A DNA stretch of 64,000 bases, taken from contig NZ_CP073760.1 of the NCBI RefSeq assembly GCF_018399035.1, forward strand, positions 1,922,001 to 1,986,000. Direction: 5' to 3'. The position numbers and the translations under genes are program-made. Shown piece by piece: positions 54,033-63,029 of this stretch. Under the pieces are notes generated by a model. That model was not told where the DNA came from, did no database searches, and worked only from the letters and a program-made list of their open reading frames with translations. The DNA comes from Thiocapsa sp. (lineage in GTDB: Bacteria > Pseudomonadota > Gammaproteobacteria > Chromatiales > Chromatiaceae). The stretch's first letter is position 1; every line of letters starts with the position of its first letter.

Positions 54033-56014
54033 GCGGCGCCGGCGCCCTGGTGTCTGACCCGGGTACCGTCCGGGGACCCGGTGTCCGTGACCGCCGACAG
54101 ATCACGATCGGGAAACCGAAGCCCGTAGGCGTCGCGCACGGAGGCGAGGATGCCGTCGGCATTCAAACCACAGGCGGCGAGCTGTTGGGCATGCTCGGCA
54201 TGATCGATATAGCGATCCGGAAGCCCGAGATGCACGCAGGGGATGTCGATACCCTCGGCGGCCAGCCACTCGGCCACGCCGCTCCCGGCGCCTCCGGCGA
54301 TGCTGTTCTCCTCGACGGTCACCAGGAGATCATGGCCCTGCGCCAGCGCCCGGATGAGCGCGCCGTCCAGCGGCTTGACGAAGCGCATGTTGGCCACCGT
54401 CGCATCCAAGGTCTCCGCTGCCGTCAATGCGGGAGTGACCATGCTGCCGAAGGCGAGCAGCGCCACTCGCCTCCCCTGCCGCATGACCTCTCCGCGACCG
54501 ATCGGCAGGGCCGGCGTTTCGGGGTCGATCGCCACGCCCGGGCCATTGCCGCGCGGATAGCGCACCATCGCCGGACCCGGATACTCGTAGGCGGTCCGCA
54601 GCATGGCGCGACACTCGTTCTCGTCCGCCGGCGCCATGATGACGAGCTGGGGAAGCGGTCGGCTGAAGCTCAGATCGAAGCTGCCGGCATGGGTCGCCCC
54701 ATCCGCGCCGACCAGACCGCCCCGGTCGACCGCGAAGGTCACGTCCAGCCCCTGCAGACAGACGTCGTGGATCAGTTGGTCGTAGGCACGCTGCAGAAAG
54801 CTCGAGTAGATGGCAACGACGGGTTTGACACCCTCGCAGGCCATGCCCGCCGCCAAGGTCACCGCATGCTGCTCGGCAATCCCGACGTCGAAAAAGCGCT
54901 CCGGGAAGCGTTTGGAGAAGACCGTCAGGCCCGAGCCCTCGCACATCGCCGGCGTGATGCCGACCAAGCGCGGATCGGCCTCGGCCGTGTCGCAGAGCCA
55001 ACTGCCGAAGATCTGCGTGTAGGTCGGACCCTTGGAGGCGCCCTTGCGCAGCTCGCCGGTGCGTCGATCGAACGGCGTGACGCCGTGATAGGTCACCGGC
55101 TGGCCCTCGGCAGGCTCGTAGCCGTGGCCCTTCTGAGTCACTACATGGAGGAAACGCTGACCGCGCATCTCTTTGATGTTGCGCAGTGTCTTGACCACCG
55201 AATGCACGTCGTGACCGTCGATGGGGCCGATATAGTTGAACCCGAGCTCCTCGAACAGGGTGCTCGGCATCAACATGCCTTTCATGTGCTCTTCCCAGCG
55301 GCCAACCAGATGACGCAGCTGCGGCATCCCGCGCAGAGCCGTCTTGCTGCCCTCGCGCATGGTCGTGTAGATCTTGCCCGACAGCAGCCTCGCAAGATGG
55401 TTGGTAATGGCACCGACGGGCGGCGAAATGGACATCTCGTTGTCGTTGAGGATAACGACCAGATCGATATCCATCGAGCCCGCGTGGTTCAGCGCCTCGA
55501 ATGCCATCCCGGCACTCAAGGCCCCGTCGCCGATGATGGCGACCGCATCGCGGTGCTCGCCTTGTTGTCTCGCGGCCAACGCCATGCCGAGCGCGGCACT
55601 GATGGAGGTGCTCGAATGGCCGACGCCGAAGCAGTCGTAGTCGCTCTCGCAGCGCTTGGGAAAGCCGGAGAGTCCGTCTTTCTGGCGCAAGGAGAGCATG
55701 CGATCGCGTCGCCCGGTCAGGATCTTATGCGGGTAGGCCTGGTGGCCGACGTCCCAGACCAGCCGGTCGGCGGGGGTGTCGAAGACGTAGTGCAGACCGA
55801 CCGTCAACTCCACCACGCCGAGGCCGGCAGCAAGATGACCGCCGGTTTGTGCGACGGTGTCGACGAGATAGCCTCGCAGCTCGTTGACGACCGAAGGCAG
55901 CAGATGCTCCGGCAAGGCGCGAAGATCCGCCGGGGAGTTGATCGAAGCCAGCAACGGATAGCGGTGCAGGGTGATACCGGTGTCACTCGAAGGGCGGTCG
56001 GGCATGGTCGGCAT
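54029..56014 (-). CDS. dxs: 1-deoxy-D-xylulose-5-phosphate synthase
   Basis: 661-aa thiamine diphosphate enzyme joining pyruvate and glyceraldehyde-3-phosphate, the entry step of the MEP isoprenoid pathway that feeds carotenoids, bacteriochlorophyll tails and quinones. The ThDP/Mg site is [18 protein letters not shown]...[22 protein letters not shown], the catalytic Glu region [33 protein letters not shown] and a transketolase C domain follow. The first ATG (56014, MPTMPDR) is used; the second is three codons in. The gene overlaps the downstream ydgA-like gene by 4 bp. Confidence 0.97.
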   Translation of the reverse strand: MPTMPDRPSSDTGITLHRYPLLASINSPADLRALPEHLLPSVVNELRGYLVDTVAQTGGHLAAGLGVVELTVGLHYVFDTPADRLVWDVGHQAYPHKILTGRRDRMLSLRQKDGLSGFPKRCESDYDCFGVGHSSTSISAALGMALAARQQGEHRDAVAIIGDGALSAGMAFEALNHAGSMDIDLVVILNDNEMSISPPVGAITNHLARLLSGKIYTTMREGSKTALRGMPQLRHLVGRWEEHMKGMLMPSTLFEELGFNYIGPIDGHDVHSVVKTLRNIKEMRGQRFLHVVTQKGHGYEPAEGQPVTYHGVTPFDRRTGELRKGASKGPTYTQIFGSWLCDTAEADPRLVGITPAMCEGSGLTVFSKRFPERFFDVGIAEQHAVTLAAGMACEGVKPVVAIYSSFLQRAYDQLIHDVCLQGLDVTFAVDRGGLVGADGATHAGSFDLSFSRPLPQLVIMAPADENECRAMLRTAYEYPGPAMVRYPRGNGPGVAIDPETPALPIGRGEVMRQGRRVALLAFGSMVTPALTAAETLDATVANMRFVKPLDGALIRALAQGHDLLVTVEENSIAGGAGSGVAEWLAAEGIDIPCVHLGLPDRYIDHAEHAQQLAACGLNADGILASVRDAYGLRFPDRDLSAVTDTGSPDGTRVRHQGAGAA

Positions 56015-56185
56015 TCGCGCATAGCTGAGACGGTCGGTTAGTTTAGACGAATCCCCGCGCCGCTGCGAAGCGACAGATCCTTTTTCCTTTTCGCCCCTGC
56101 CTTATCGCCGCCGCCATCGGGCCGACGCGCCGCGCAGCGGCCGGAACACGGCTTCGGCCTAACAGATCCGACCGGCCCACCGGTC

Positions 56186-57496
56186 TCAGACGGCGGGTTT
56201 ACCGAAGATGGCGACGAGACTCGTCGTCGCGAGTGCGAAGAGCAGCAGAAGCACGCCGACGCCCGGATGGACGAGCAGCTCGGGCGCCAGCAACATGACG
56301 GCACCCAGCCCCAGCATCATCAGGCCCGAGAGGAGCTTCAGGATCCGCCCCTGCCGCTCGGTGAGCTTTTTCGCCCCGAGCGTGAAGGTGAAGACCAGAA
56401 CGATGGCCAGAAGCGGCAGGACGTAGATCAGATTGTAGAGGGCAAGGTAGCCGTAGTAGGCGGGCGCCGAGAGGTCATGAAGCGTCAACACCCGGGTGTA
56501 GACCATCGGGAAACCCGCGGTGCAGAGCAGCTCGTAGCTGTTCGCCGCCAGCGCCAGGACGAGCGTTCCGATCAACATGGCCCCGAGACGATCGGCCGCG
56601 AGCAGACCGCGCATCCGCGCGAAGAGCCCGGGCTTCGCATGGTCGGGGATCGCAAGGCTCGGCCCCCGATGAAAGAAGAAATAGTCCTTCACGTTCAGCC
56701 CGCCGACCAGGAGCGCAACCAGCCCGGCGACCGTCGTCACCGCCGCCGCCCCGCCGACGACCAGAAAGAGGTTTAGCCAAGCGGCCATGAACAAGAAGTA
56801 GACCACCCCGGAAAAGAGCACGAAGGTGCCGCCGATCAACAGCATCCGCGCCCGGCTGCGGGCATGGACCATCAGACTCAGCAGGAAGAAGAGAACAAAA
56901 AAGGCGCAGGGATTGAAGGCATCGAGCCCGGCCAACACCAGGGTAAAGATCGGCAGCGACATGGCCGCGGGGTCCATCGTCCCCACGAGCGGCAACCGGA
57001 TGCCCTCCGGCGACGGCGGCGCCGCAATCTCGGCACCCGGCGCGTCACCCTGCCCTGCGACCTGACGACAGAACCGCGCCAGGCCGAGCAACTGCGCCCC
57101 GACGCCGTCCGCATCGTCGAAGCCGGTCAGCATCCGCCCGCAGACGAAGAACGCCGGAACCGAGCGGGCCTCCTCGCCCAGCGCGCGGGCCATCGCGACA
57201 TAGCGCCCGACATGTGCGCGATCGGCAGCCAGCTCGTAGGACCGAACCTGGATCCAGGGCTGCTCTTCGCCCAGGGTGTCGAGAAAATCCAGCGCCACCG
57301 TGCAGTGCGGACAGGTCCTGGACCAGAAGACGTCGAGCGGAACCCTGATTTCACCCTCGGCGTCGGTCACGACCCATTCCGGGGCCTGCTCGGCGAGCCG
57401 ATCGGCGAAGGGATCGGACGATGCGGCAACGACGACGGCGGAGGACACCAAGAGCGAGGCGAGGATGAGGGTCCGCAAGACATTCGACAACGACAT
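56186..57496 (-). CDS. Thioredoxin-like / CcdA-like membrane thiol-disulfide protein
   Basis: 436 aa. A signal peptide (about 8-23) leads to a periplasmic thioredoxin-like domain with redox pair CPHC (WSRTCPHCTVALDFLD, near residue 60). A membrane part follows with about eight helices beginning LAGLDAFNPCAFFVLFFLLS; this conserved NPC and the later LLCTAGFPMVYTR place Cys residues as in CcdA/DsbD transporters. It probably carries reducing power from cytoplasm to periplasm, with donor and acceptor fused in one chain. The start is ATG 57496 with GGAGGTG four bases upstream; the longer frame is rejected. The target substrate is unknown. Confidence 0.88.
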   Translation of the reverse strand: MSLSNVLRTLILASLLVSSAVVVAASSDPFADRLAEQAPEWVVTDAEGEIRVPLDVFWSRTCPHCTVALDFLDTLGEEQPWIQVRSYELAADRAHVGRYVAMARALGEEARSVPAFFVCGRMLTGFDDADGVGAQLLGLARFCRQVAGQGDAPGAEIAAPPSPEGIRLPLVGTMDPAAMSLPIFTLVLAGLDAFNPCAFFVLFFLLSLMVHARSRARMLLIGGTFVLFSGVVYFLFMAAWLNLFLVVGGAAAVTTVAGLVALLVGGLNVKDYFFFHRGPSLAIPDHAKPGLFARMRGLLAADRLGAMLIGTLVLALAANSYELLCTAGFPMVYTRVLTLHDLSAPAYYGYLALYNLIYVLPLLAIVLVFTFTLGAKKLTERQGRILKLLSGLMMLGLGAVMLLAPELLVHPGVGVLLLLFALATTSLVAIFGKPAV

Positions 57497-57618
57497 CGTC
57501 ACCTCCGAAGGCAAGGGCGGCCCATGGCCGCCGAGACGAAACCGATCGCGCGCAGGGCGATCGCGCAGGGCCTGCCCTTGGTGCACAATGATCGCGATTT
57601 CGATCACTTTCCAAGCAT

Positions 57619-57703
57619 TAAACCGCGCCGGCTCCAGCGGTTCTGAAATCCGCCGGGGCCGATCCCATCCAAAAACATCGCATACCGCACCGGGCGCGGT
57701 TTA
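57619..57703 (-). repeat. Box-A dispersed element, complete solitary copy
   Basis: 85 bp, inverted relative to 24839-24923 and almost identical to it (including the GGAGCCGG and GGATTTCAGAACCGC segments). It lies between the thiol-disulfide gene start and the cbbR stop. Confidence 0.9.
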
Positions 57704-57725
57704 GGTCGGGTCTTCCCGGTGCCCC

Positions 57726-58679
57726 CTAGCGACCGGGGCTCGACACACGCGACAGCGTTGCCCCGGCCCCGAGAAAGATCGGCGGGGCAATGACCGCGGC
57801 CTCCGTCAAAACGAACTCCCGAAAGGCGTTGGCCGCCGGCGAGAGACGCTTACCCCGGCGATAGACCAGATACCACTGCCGTTGATCCGGAAAACCCTCG
57901 ACATCCAAGGTGACGAGCCGGCGCGTCTCGAGCTCCAGCTCGATGGTGTGCATCGACACGACGCTGAGACCCAGCCCGGAGCGAACCGCCTGCTTCACGG
58001 CCTCGTTGCGGGTCATCTGCATCCCGTGACGGATGGCCAGGCCGCGCTCGCCGAAGAAACGCTCCATCGTCTGCCGCGTGCCCGAGCCGGGCTCGCGCAT
58101 CACGAAAATCTCCTCGGCCAGCCGCGCGAGACGAATCGCTCGCTCGCCCACGAGTGGATGTTCGGGCGGCGCAATCACCACCAGCGGATTCGCCATGAAC
58201 GCCTCGGACTCGACCTCCATGTCCGTCGGAGGCACGCCCATCAGCACCAGATCGACCGTGTTGTCGCAGAGCATGCGCACCAGCTGCTCGCGATTGGTGA
58301 CGTCGAGCTGCAGACCGATCCCCGGGTAGCGCTGCTGGAAGATCGCCAAGAGGCGCGGCGCGAAATAGTTGACCGTGCTCGCGACGGCCAGATGCAGCCG
58401 CCCGCGATTGACCCCCTTCAGGGACTCGAGCACCTCTTCCATCTCCTGCAGCGCACTGTTGATGTTCCGGCCATAATCGTAGACCTCCCTCCCGGCCTCG
58501 GTCAGCACGATCCGATTGCCGAGCCGCTCGAACAGCGGCAGCCCGGCCTCCTCCTCGAGCTGCCGTACCTGCATCGAGACCGCCGGCTGGCTCAGATGCA
58601 GCTCCTCCGCCGCGCGCGTGTAACTGAGATGGCGCGTGACCGCCTCGAAGACCTGGAGTTGTCGGAATGAGACATGCAC
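57726..58679 (-). CDS. cbbR: LysR-type RuBisCO operon regulator CbbR
   Basis: 317 aa. The N-terminal HTH is FRQLQVFEAVTRHLSYTRAA, EELHLSQPAVSMQVRQLEEE (about 4-65) and the C-terminal part is a periplasmic-binding-protein-like effector domain. The start VHVSFRQLQVFEAV is the usual CbbR opening. GTG 58679 follows AGAGGACAA at about ten bases; the open frame upstream reads through a heptamer repeat and is not coding. It is divergent from cbbL with a 404-bp gap that holds two palindromes of CbbR/LysR type. In relatives CbbR activates cbbLS when Calvin-cycle intermediates or NADPH signal carbon demand. Confidence 0.93.
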   Translation of the reverse strand: MHVSFRQLQVFEAVTRHLSYTRAAEELHLSQPAVSMQVRQLEEEAGLPLFERLGNRIVLTEAGREVYDYGRNINSALQEMEEVLESLKGVNRGRLHLAVASTVNYFAPRLLAIFQQRYPGIGLQLDVTNREQLVRMLCDNTVDLVLMGVPPTDMEVESEAFMANPLVVIAPPEHPLVGERAIRLARLAEEIFVMREPGSGTRQTMERFFGERGLAIRHGMQMTRNEAVKQAVRSGLGLSVVSMHTIELELETRRLVTLDVEGFPDQRQWYLVYRRGKRLSPAANAFREFVLTEAAVIAPPIFLGAGATLSRVSSPGR

Positions 58680-58785
58680 GAGCGTTTGTCCTCTTTCTAC
58701 TGAGCCACCTGCTTCCTGCCTTCTGCGACCGGCAGCCTCCGCTGCTGATCTCGTGCGAATCGGACCCGCTCGAGGTTCCACCCAA

Positions 58786-58904
58786 AGCTGATAGCTGAAA
58801 GCTGATAGCTGATAGCTGGCGGCTGGCGGCTGGCGGCTGGCGGCTGGCGGCTGGCGGCTGGCGGCTGGTGGCTGGTGGCTGGTGGCTGGTGGCTGGCGGC
58901 TGGC
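58786..58904. repeat. Heptanucleotide array, 17 units, between cbbR and cbbL
   Basis: Seventeen consecutive 7-mers in blocks: AGCTGAT/AGCTGAA (4), AGCTGGC then GGCTGGC (7), GGCTGGT (4), GGCTGGC (2). The block structure shows stepwise expansion. It lies between the CbbR sites and the cbbR start. Confidence 0.95.
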
Positions 58905-58913
58905 GACCAAACC

Positions 58914-58985
58914 ATAGACATAAGTCTATACTTATGTCGACTATAAGCAATATTAACTAGTAAGTATAGGGTTTTTGCCTATACT
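58914..58985. promoter_or_regulatory. Probable CbbR operator and cbbL promoter region
   Basis: Two inverted repeats: GACATAAG-TCTATA-CTTATGTC (58917-58938), containing T-N11-A LysR-type half sites, and AGTATAGG-GTTTTTG-CCTATACT (58963-58985). Strongly AT-rich against the surrounding GC. It is 98-170 bp before the cbbL start; the second palindrome could overlap the promoter. Confidence 0.7.
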
Positions 58986-59083
58986 GCCGCCCCACGTTCC
59001 AAGCGCGAAGCGCGTCAAGCGGGACTGCGGACCAGGACCACTGGACCGGCGACTTCCTTCACCATTTCTGAGGACTAGCGAAG

Positions 59084-60502
59084 ATGGCAAAGACCTACAG
59101 CGCGGGCGTCAAAGAGTATCGCGAAACATACTGGATGCCGGATTACACCCCGTCGGACACCGACCTCCTGGCCTGTTTCAAGATCACCCCGCAAGCAGGC
59201 GTTCCTCGTGAAGAGGCCGCTGCCGCCGTCGCCGCCGAGTCGTCCACCGGCACCTGGACGACGGTCTGGACCGACCTCCTGACCGACATGGACCACTACA
59301 AGGGGCGCGCCTACGCCATCGAGGACGTCCCGGGCAACGACGACGCCTTCTACGCCTTCATCGCCTACCCGATCGACCTCTTCGAAGAGGGTTCGGTCGT
59401 CAACGTCTTCACCTCGCTGGTCGGCAACGTCTTCGGCTTCAAGGCCGTGCGTGCCCTGCGCCTGGAAGACGTGCGTTTCCCGATCGCCTATGTGATGACC
59501 TGCAACGGCCCGCCGCACGGCATCCAGGTCGAGCGCGACATCATGAACAAGTACGGTCGCCCGATGCTCGGCTGCACCATCAAGCCGAAGCTGGGTCTGT
59601 CCGCGAAGAACTACGGCCGTGCCGTTTACGAGTGTCTGCGCGGCGGTCTGGATTTCACCAAGGACGACGAGAACGTCAACTCGCAGCCCTTCATGCGCTG
59701 GCGTCAACGCTTCGACTTCGTCATGGACGCGATCGACAAGGCCGAGCGCGAGACCGGCGAGCGCAAGGGTCACTACCTGAACGTCACCGCGCCGACCCCG
59801 CACGAGATGTTCAAGCGTGCCGAGTACGCCAAAGAGATCGGCGCACCGATCATCATGCACGACTACATCACCGGCGGCTTCTGCGCCAACACCGGCTTGG
59901 CCCAATGGTGTCGCGACAACGGCGTGCTCCTGCATATCCATCGTGCGATGCACGCGGTGCTCGACCGCAACCCGAACCACGGTATCCACTTCCGGGTTCT
60001 GACCAAAATCCTGCGGCTGTCCGGCGGCGATCACCTGCACACCGGCACGGTCGTCGGCAAGCTCGAAGGCGACCGCGAGTCGACCATCGGCTGGATCGAC
60101 CTGCTGCGTGAGTCCTACATCAAGGAAGACCGCTCACGCGGGATCTTCTTCGACCAGGACTGGGGCGCGATGCCCGGCGCCTTCGCGGTCGCCTCCGGCG
60201 GTATCCACATCTGGCACATGCCCGCCCTGGTGAACATCTTCGGCGACGACGCCGTCCTGCAGTTCGGCGGCGGCACCCTGGGTCACCCCTGGGGCAACGC
60301 AGCCGGTGCGGCGGCCAACCGTGTCGCGCTCGAAGCCTGTGTGGAGGCCCGCAACCAGGGTGTGCAGATCGAGAAGGAGGGCAAGGAGATCCTCACCAAC
60401 GCCGCCAAGCACAGCCCCGAGCTCAAGATCGCCATGGAGACCTGGAAGGAGATCAAGTTCGAGTTCGATACGGTCGATAAGCTCGACGTGTCGCATAAGT
60501 GA
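59084..60502 (+). CDS. cbbL: Form I RuBisCO large subunit
   Basis: 472 aa, fixing CO2 on ribulose-1,5-bisphosphate as an L8S8 complex with CbbS. Catalytic Lys167 sits in TIKPKLGLS, carbamylated Lys193 in [17 protein letters not shown], and the loop 6 lysine in LEGDR-type context ([13 protein letters not shown]). HIHRAMHA and [10 protein letters not shown] are present. The sequence ([23 protein letters not shown]) is of the form IA/green-like proteobacterial type found in purple sulfur bacteria. The SD GAGGA lies about ten bases before ATG 59084. It heads cbbL-cbbS-cbbQ and is controlled by the divergent CbbR. Confidence 0.98.
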   Translation: MAKTYSAGVKEYRETYWMPDYTPSDTDLLACFKITPQAGVPREEAAAAVAAESSTGTWTTVWTDLLTDMDHYKGRAYAIEDVPGNDDAFYAFIAYPIDLFEEGSVVNVFTSLVGNVFGFKAVRALRLEDVRFPIAYVMTCNGPPHGIQVERDIMNKYGRPMLGCTIKPKLGLSAKNYGRAVYECLRGGLDFTKDDENVNSQPFMRWRQRFDFVMDAIDKAERETGERKGHYLNVTAPTPHEMFKRAEYAKEIGAPIIMHDYITGGFCANTGLAQWCRDNGVLLHIHRAMHAVLDRNPNHGIHFRVLTKILRLSGGDHLHTGTVVGKLEGDRESTIGWIDLLRESYIKEDRSRGIFFDQDWGAMPGAFAVASGGIHIWHMPALVNIFGDDAVLQFGGGTLGHPWGNAAGAAANRVALEACVEARNQGVQIEKEGKEILTNAAKHSPELKIAMETWKEIKFEFDTVDKLDVSHK

Positions 60503-60592
60503 GCTGTCGGCGATCAGCTGTCGGCGATCAGCCACGGGCGATCGGCGCAAAGCGCCGGCCTGTTGCCGAGAGCTGACGGCTGATGGCTCAAC
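60502..60592. repeat. cbbL-cbbS spacer with heptamer-derived repeats and a small hairpin
   Basis: Two copies of the 14-mer AGCTGTCGGCGATC in tandem (60502-60529), starting at the last base of the cbbL stop codon. Then hairpin GGCGC-AAA-GCGCC (about 60543-60555) and AGCTGAC-GGCTGAT-GGCTCAA heptamers. Same motif family as the array upstream of cbbL. The hairpin could influence the cbbL:cbbS mRNA ratio. Confidence 0.75.
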
Positions 60593-60659
60593 GCCAGCGA
60601 CGCTGACGATCGACTTTCCAACCGATTTTCACCACGAAACCAGTTTCGGAGTCACACCC

Positions 60660-61016
60660 ATGAGCACCATGCAGGACTATCAATCCAGCCTCGACGATCC
60701 GAGCAGCCGCAAGTTCGAGACCTTCTCCTATCTCCCCGAGATGGACCAGGCGCGGATCCGCAAGCAGGTCGAGTACATCGTCGCCAAGGGCTGGAACCCG
60801 GCCATCGAGCACAGCGAGCCGGAAAACGCCTTCGACCACTACTGGTACATGTGGAAGCTGCCGATGTTCGGCGAGACCGATGTGGACACCATCCTGGCCG
60901 AGGCGGAAGCCTGCCACAAGGCGCACCCGGACAACCATGTGCGACTGGTCGGCTACAACAACTACGCCCAGTCCAAGGGAGCGGAGATGGTCGTCTTCCG
61001 CGGCAAGCCGGTCTGA
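60660..61016 (+). CDS. cbbS: Form I RuBisCO small subunit
   Basis: 118 aa, [20 protein letters not shown]. It shows the small-subunit core [45 protein letters not shown], and the final [13 protein letters not shown]. It caps the CbbL octamer and is needed for full activity. The start is ATG 60660 with GGAG nine bases upstream. The 157-bp spacer to cbbL is longer than usual and filled with repeats. A terminator follows 18 bp after the stop. Confidence 0.98.
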   Translation: MSTMQDYQSSLDDPSSRKFETFSYLPEMDQARIRKQVEYIVAKGWNPAIEHSEPENAFDHYWYMWKLPMFGETDVDTILAEAEACHKAHPDNHVRLVGYNNYAQSKGAEMVVFRGKPV

Positions 61017-61034
61017 CAATCAGGGATTGACGGA

Positions 61035-61071
61035 AAAAGCCCCTGTCCTGACGTGCAGGGCGGGGGCTTTT
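61035..61071 (+). terminator. Terminator or attenuator between cbbS and cbbQ
   Basis: AAAAGCCCC (61035-61043) pairs with GGGGCTTTT (61063-61071), with inner stem CCTG/CAGG. It probably ends most cbbLS transcripts and lets a fraction read into cbbQ. Confidence 0.8.
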
Positions 61072-61103
61072 GGGCATCGGCTTGTGAACGAGAGAGCAAT
61101 GAG

Positions 61104-61910
61104 ATGAACGAAATCGACCGCGACCAATACCTGATCAAGGACGAGCCCTATTACCGCCCCGTGCAGAACGAGGTCCTCATGTACGAGGCGGCTTATGACG
61201 CACGCATGCCGGTGATGCTCAAGGGACCGACCGGCTGCGGTAAATCGCGCTTCGTCGAGTACATGGCCTGGAAGATCGGCGCACCGCTCATCACGGTCGC
61301 CTGCAACGAAGACATGACCGCCTCCGACCTGGTCGGACGTTTCCTGCTCGACATCAACGGCACCAAGTGGCAGGACGGCCCGCTCACGGTGGCCGCACGC
61401 ATCGGCGCCATCTGCTATCTGGACGAGGTCGTGGAGGCCCGCCAGGACACCACGGTCGTCATCCATCCGTTGACCGACCATCGCCGCCAGCTTCCGCTCG
61501 AGAAGAAGGGCGAGCTGGTGCATGCACATCCCGCTTTCCAGATCGTCATCTCCTACAACCCCGGCTACCAGAGCCTGATGAAGGATCTGAAGCAATCGAC
61601 CAAACAGCGTTTCGGTGCACTGGACTTCGACTACCCGTCCGCCGACATCGAGACCGAGATCGTCGCCCACGAGGGCCACATCGACAAGGAGACCGCCGAG
61701 AAGCTGGTCCAAGTCGCCCAGCGCAGCCGCAACCTCAAGGGTCACGGGCTCGACGAAGGCATGTCCACCCGCCTGCTGGTCTACGCCGCCCAACTCATCG
61801 GCAAGGGCATCGATCCGCAATCGGCCTGCCGGATGGCGCTGGTGCGACCACTGACGGATGATCCGGATATGCGCGATACGCTGGATGCGGCAGTGAATAC
61901 GTATTTCTGA
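61104..61910 (+). CDS. cbbQ: RuBisCO activase AAA+ subunit CbbQ
   Basis: 268-aa MoxR-type AAA+ ATPase that, as a hexamer with one CbbO, remodels inhibited RuBisCO to release sugar phosphates. Walker A is GPTGCGKS (41-48), Walker B ICYLDEV (about 97-103), sensor and hairpin elements QIVISYNPGYQ, and the C-terminal lid MSTRLLVYAAQLIGKGIDP. The start is ATG 61104 (MNEIDRDQYLIKDEPYY); the frame's 17 extra codons overlap the terminator and are rejected. Usually cbbO follows directly; here a box-C element and an antisense fic gene intervene. Confidence 0.96.
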   Translation: MNEIDRDQYLIKDEPYYRPVQNEVLMYEAAYDARMPVMLKGPTGCGKSRFVEYMAWKIGAPLITVACNEDMTASDLVGRFLLDINGTKWQDGPLTVAARIGAICYLDEVVEARQDTTVVIHPLTDHRRQLPLEKKGELVHAHPAFQIVISYNPGYQSLMKDLKQSTKQRFGALDFDYPSADIETEIVAHEGHIDKETAEKLVQVAQRSRNLKGHGLDEGMSTRLLVYAAQLIGKGIDPQSACRMALVRPLTDDPDMRDTLDAAVNTYF

Positions 61911-61921
61911 GCGAATGAATT

Positions 61922-62029
61922 CAGGTGATTTCCGCGAATGAGCATCCCGATTACGCGTGCCCGGAAGACCTGTAGGGGCGAATTCATTCGCCCCTACACG
62001 ACGGTAGATCCTTTCCCGGAAATCACCCT
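61922..62029. repeat. Box-C inverted-repeat element, copy 2
   Basis: Ends CAGGTGATTTCCGCGAA ... TTCCCGGAAATCACCCT, with core palindrome TGTAGGGGCGAA-TTCA-TTCGCCCCTACA. It lies between cbbQ and the 3' end of the fic gene. Same family as 52316-52421. Confidence 0.85.
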
Positions 62030-62034
62030 ACAAG

Positions 62035-62936
62035 TCAACGCACTTCGGTCGATCGTCGAAGGTTGAATTCGGCTTCTTCCAAGCGATGCTTCAGATCCGC
62101 CGGTGCTTCGAAGAGGAACGCCTGACCGGTCTTTCGCTTGGAGAGTAGACCCAGCTCGACCAGCTGCAGCAGATCCGAGCGGGCGGTCTGATAGACAACG
62201 GCGTGGTTTCGGCGATGCCACGCGATGGTGTAGACCGAGATCGGGTGGCGCAATGCGTGACGGATGAGCGCCAACTGGCGGTGATTGAGACGTTCGCGCA
62301 GCCGTGCGGAGTCTTGAAGCATGTCATCAACGACCTTCGTCTCGCCGGCCTTGCGCCGCAGATAGGCATGCAGTCCATCCATGGCGGCCACAATGGTTTC
62401 CAGTTGATGGATCAGAAAATAGGTGACGTCCGACTCGTCGGTTTCGGTGAAGAGGTAAGCGCGGGCGTACTGCGCGGGCGCCTTCTTCAGGATGCCGGAG
62501 ATCGACACGAATTCCAGCAGCCGGTATCCCTGCGAGAGCGCGGACCAGTAAAAGAGGGCGCGGGCGACTCGGCCGTTGCCGTCGACGAAGGGGTGATCGT
62601 AGGCCGATCGATGCGATGAAGCAGTGCAAGGATCGGATCGACGAGCGCGAAGACGAACGGCCTCCCGGCCTTGTCCATGAATGGGGTGTTTTTATACAGG
62701 AGGCGTCGCGCGGCCTTGACCGAAAACCACCAGTCCTCGGTGCCGAGATCGGGGGGCGGCTGGCGGCGCCGCAACTCGTCCCAGTGCAGATATCGCCCGT
62801 CCGGGGCGGGTCCCGAGGGATTGCGAAGCAGTTTGGCAAGGTGCGCGCTGCCGCCTGTTTCGACGATGGACAGCAACAGGGCATCCGTATCGGGTGGGGA
62901 CATCGGGATTTTCATGAAGCGAGGCATCCATCGCAC
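62035..62936 (-). pseudogene. Fic-domain protein, frameshifted
   Basis: Two overlapping minus-strand frames together make one Fic protein of about 300 aa. The N-terminal part begins MPRFMKIPMSPPDTDALLLSIV and continues DGRYLHWDELRRRQPP...FVFALVDPILALLHRIDR. After a one-base deletion-type shift near 62605 the other phase has AYDHPFVDGNGRVARALFYW (intact HPFxxGNGR) and a helical plus winged-helix C-terminus (...RSDLLQLVELGLLSKRKTGQAFLFEAP). Fic enzymes transfer AMP to proteins; this Fic/DUF4172-like class often carries a C-terminal HTH. It is antisense between cbbQ and cbbO and probably inactive unless the shift is a sequencing error. Confidence 0.75.
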
Positions 62937-62940
62937 GAAC

Positions 62941-62974
62941 TACTAATTTAGTAGAAATTAGTATCAAATTAGTA
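62941..62974. promoter_or_regulatory. Phased TTAGTA repeats in the fic-cbbO intergenic region
   Basis: Three TTAGTA hexamers at 62948, 62958 and 62969 (10 and 11 bp apart, one helical turn). The first is part of palindrome TACTAA-T-TTAGTA (62941-62953). An operator array, perhaps bound by the HTH of the Fic protein; this also lies 56 bp before cbbO. Confidence 0.55.
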
Positions 62975-63029
62975 CCAGCATTGATAGCCCGTCACCGGGT
63001 GTGACAACCTTCGATCCGGGATAGAGCCA

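Noticed and set aside
58786..58904. Possible CRISPR array
   Set aside because: Units are contiguous 7-mers without spacers; this is a tandem heptamer array.
58680..58950. N-terminal extension of CbbR rich in QPPAASR
   Set aside because: It is a translation of the heptamer repeat; CbbR homologues start at the GTG with an SD at 58679.
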